Shown here: positions 63,438 to 64,000 of the stretch, one piece after another
Layout of the letters: every line of letters starts with the position of its first letter
How positions within the stretch are numbered: position 1 is the first letter of the stretch
NCBI GenBank assembly: GCA_026874595.1
Contig: CM049315.1
Location: 67,093,916 to 67,157,915, forward strand
Reading direction: 5' to 3'
Length of the DNA stretch: 64,000 nucleotides
Origin: Sipunculus nudus
Lineage: Eukaryota > Annelida > Sipuncula > Golfingiida > Sipunculidae
Notes under the pieces: generated by a model
Databases searched by the model: none
What the model saw: the letters and a program-made list of their open reading frames with translations, nothing else
Told to the model about the DNA's origin: nothing
Position numbers and translations under genes: made by a program

Positions 63438-63820
63438 GCGATTTTCGAAGGCCGCACATAGCAGCAGTCTCGCATGCATGGGAGCCGTGTGTAAATTTAT
63501 TATTTATGATTATTTGTTATTTTTAAATTAAATGTTGCTGATTATCTATCGTGCGATGTATAAATTGTTATAAAAATCTTGGTAATCATCACCAAATAAT
63601 ACGTTTATAACACCCCTACTGTGAGACAGCGATTTTCGAAGGCCGCACATAGCAGCAGTCTCGCATGCATGGGAGCCGTGTGTAAATTTATTATTTATGA
63701 TTATTTGTTATTTTTAAATTAAATGTTGCTGATTATCTATCGTGCGATGTATAAATTGTTATAAAAATCTTGGTAATCGTCACCAAAATAATACGTTTAT
63801 AACACCCCTACTGTAAGAAA
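63438..63820 (+). repeat. Tandem duplication of about 191 bp
   Basis: 63438-63628 and 63629-63820 are nearly identical, both starting GCGATTTTCGAAGGCCGCAC and ending ACACCCCTACTGT. The CpG-rich start contrasts with the AT-rich rest. Confidence 0.92.
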
Positions 63821-63957
63821 GCGGCCCACTTCGTTGGGCATTGTCAAGCAAAATTGAAATAAATGCCTACTTTAAACCCATTTGCGGCATTATTTAGCAA
63901 AGATTATTTGTTTGAAACATAAAATGAATAAAAAACTGAGTCATAAAGGGTCGCACA

Positions 63958-64000
63958 ATGGCGGACGTTCGTTTTAAAATTAAGATTGAGTGCCGCCATG
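63958..64000 (+). CDS. Possible start of a Mos1-HTH (mariner/GVQW-type) protein, cut by the window edge
   Basis: ATG at 63958 opens a frame reading MADVRFKIKIECRH to the last base. The wording resembles the start of Mos1_HTH-domain proteins derived from mariner transposases, which open with a short charged segment before an IKFL-type helix. Only 14 residues are visible, so this is a weak call. CpG-rich sequence and a repeat-bearing upstream region are consistent with a transposon. Confidence 0.25.
   Translation, partial: MADVRFKIKIECRH

Overview
This window is animal genomic DNA: AT-rich, intron-rich and packed with transposable elements. It holds the middle and 3' part of one large gene, RAD50, on the + strand. 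The mix of Helitron-lineage repeats, TA-target elements and the moderately diverged RAD50 suggests a lophotrochozoan, most likely a bivalve mollusc. That taxonomic call is inference; I see no marker that fixes the species.

Fourteen RAD50 exons run from 1097 to 62059 (1602 nt, all phases compatible). They cover the distal N-terminal coiled coil, the CPLC zinc hook, nearly the whole returning C-terminal coiled coil and the start of the C-terminal ATPase half. The Walker A lobe lies upstream of the window, and the signature and Walker B region lies downstream. The third intron seen here is about 33 kb (3330-36338), far longer than the others. It contains an antisense nested gene whose last coding exon (8509-9774, minus strand, 421 codons) encodes an unrecognised Ser/Thr-rich basic protein. 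Farther out in the same intron are two nearly identical 388-bp direct repeats, each carrying a good minus-strand splice donor, which could be duplicated promoter/first-exon units for that nested gene.

Repeats by region: 1-571, a Helentron-like element (HLE). 3475-3860 and 35745-36225, tRNA-type SINE-like modules. 12891-13639, a TIR element. 17.4-32.1 kb, a multi-layer nest of 2.6-kb HLEs, Helitron 3' ends with hairpin plus CTAG, and two TA-target TIR transposons whose empty sites can be read from sister copies. 32.1-36.2 kb, a long polypyrimidine tract and tandem Helitron cores. 38.3-45.5 kb, arrays of about 330-bp and 279-bp units. 49956-51057, a third TA-target TIR element. 51.06-54.21 kb, about 90 copies of a 34-bp minisatellite. 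57.1-59.7 kb, another complete 2.6-kb HLE. 62.1-62.6 kb, a minus-strand LINE fragment. The last 700 bp hold a 191-bp duplication and possibly the start of another transposon ORF.

Two patterns stand out. First, exon-intron junctions of RAD50 are themselves tandemly repeated: the donor of the 1097-1187 exon (2 copies of 63 bp), the donor of the 36339-36434 exon (7 copies of 48 bp), and what looks like the acceptor of the next, off-window exon (4 copies of 36 bp). The 34-bp minisatellite also begins about 12 nt past a donor. Second, the palindrome GGTGGCGCCACC, or one-base variants, sits in essentially every unit of several otherwise different Helitron tandem cores. All gene calls are from reading translations and recalling the family; no search was run.
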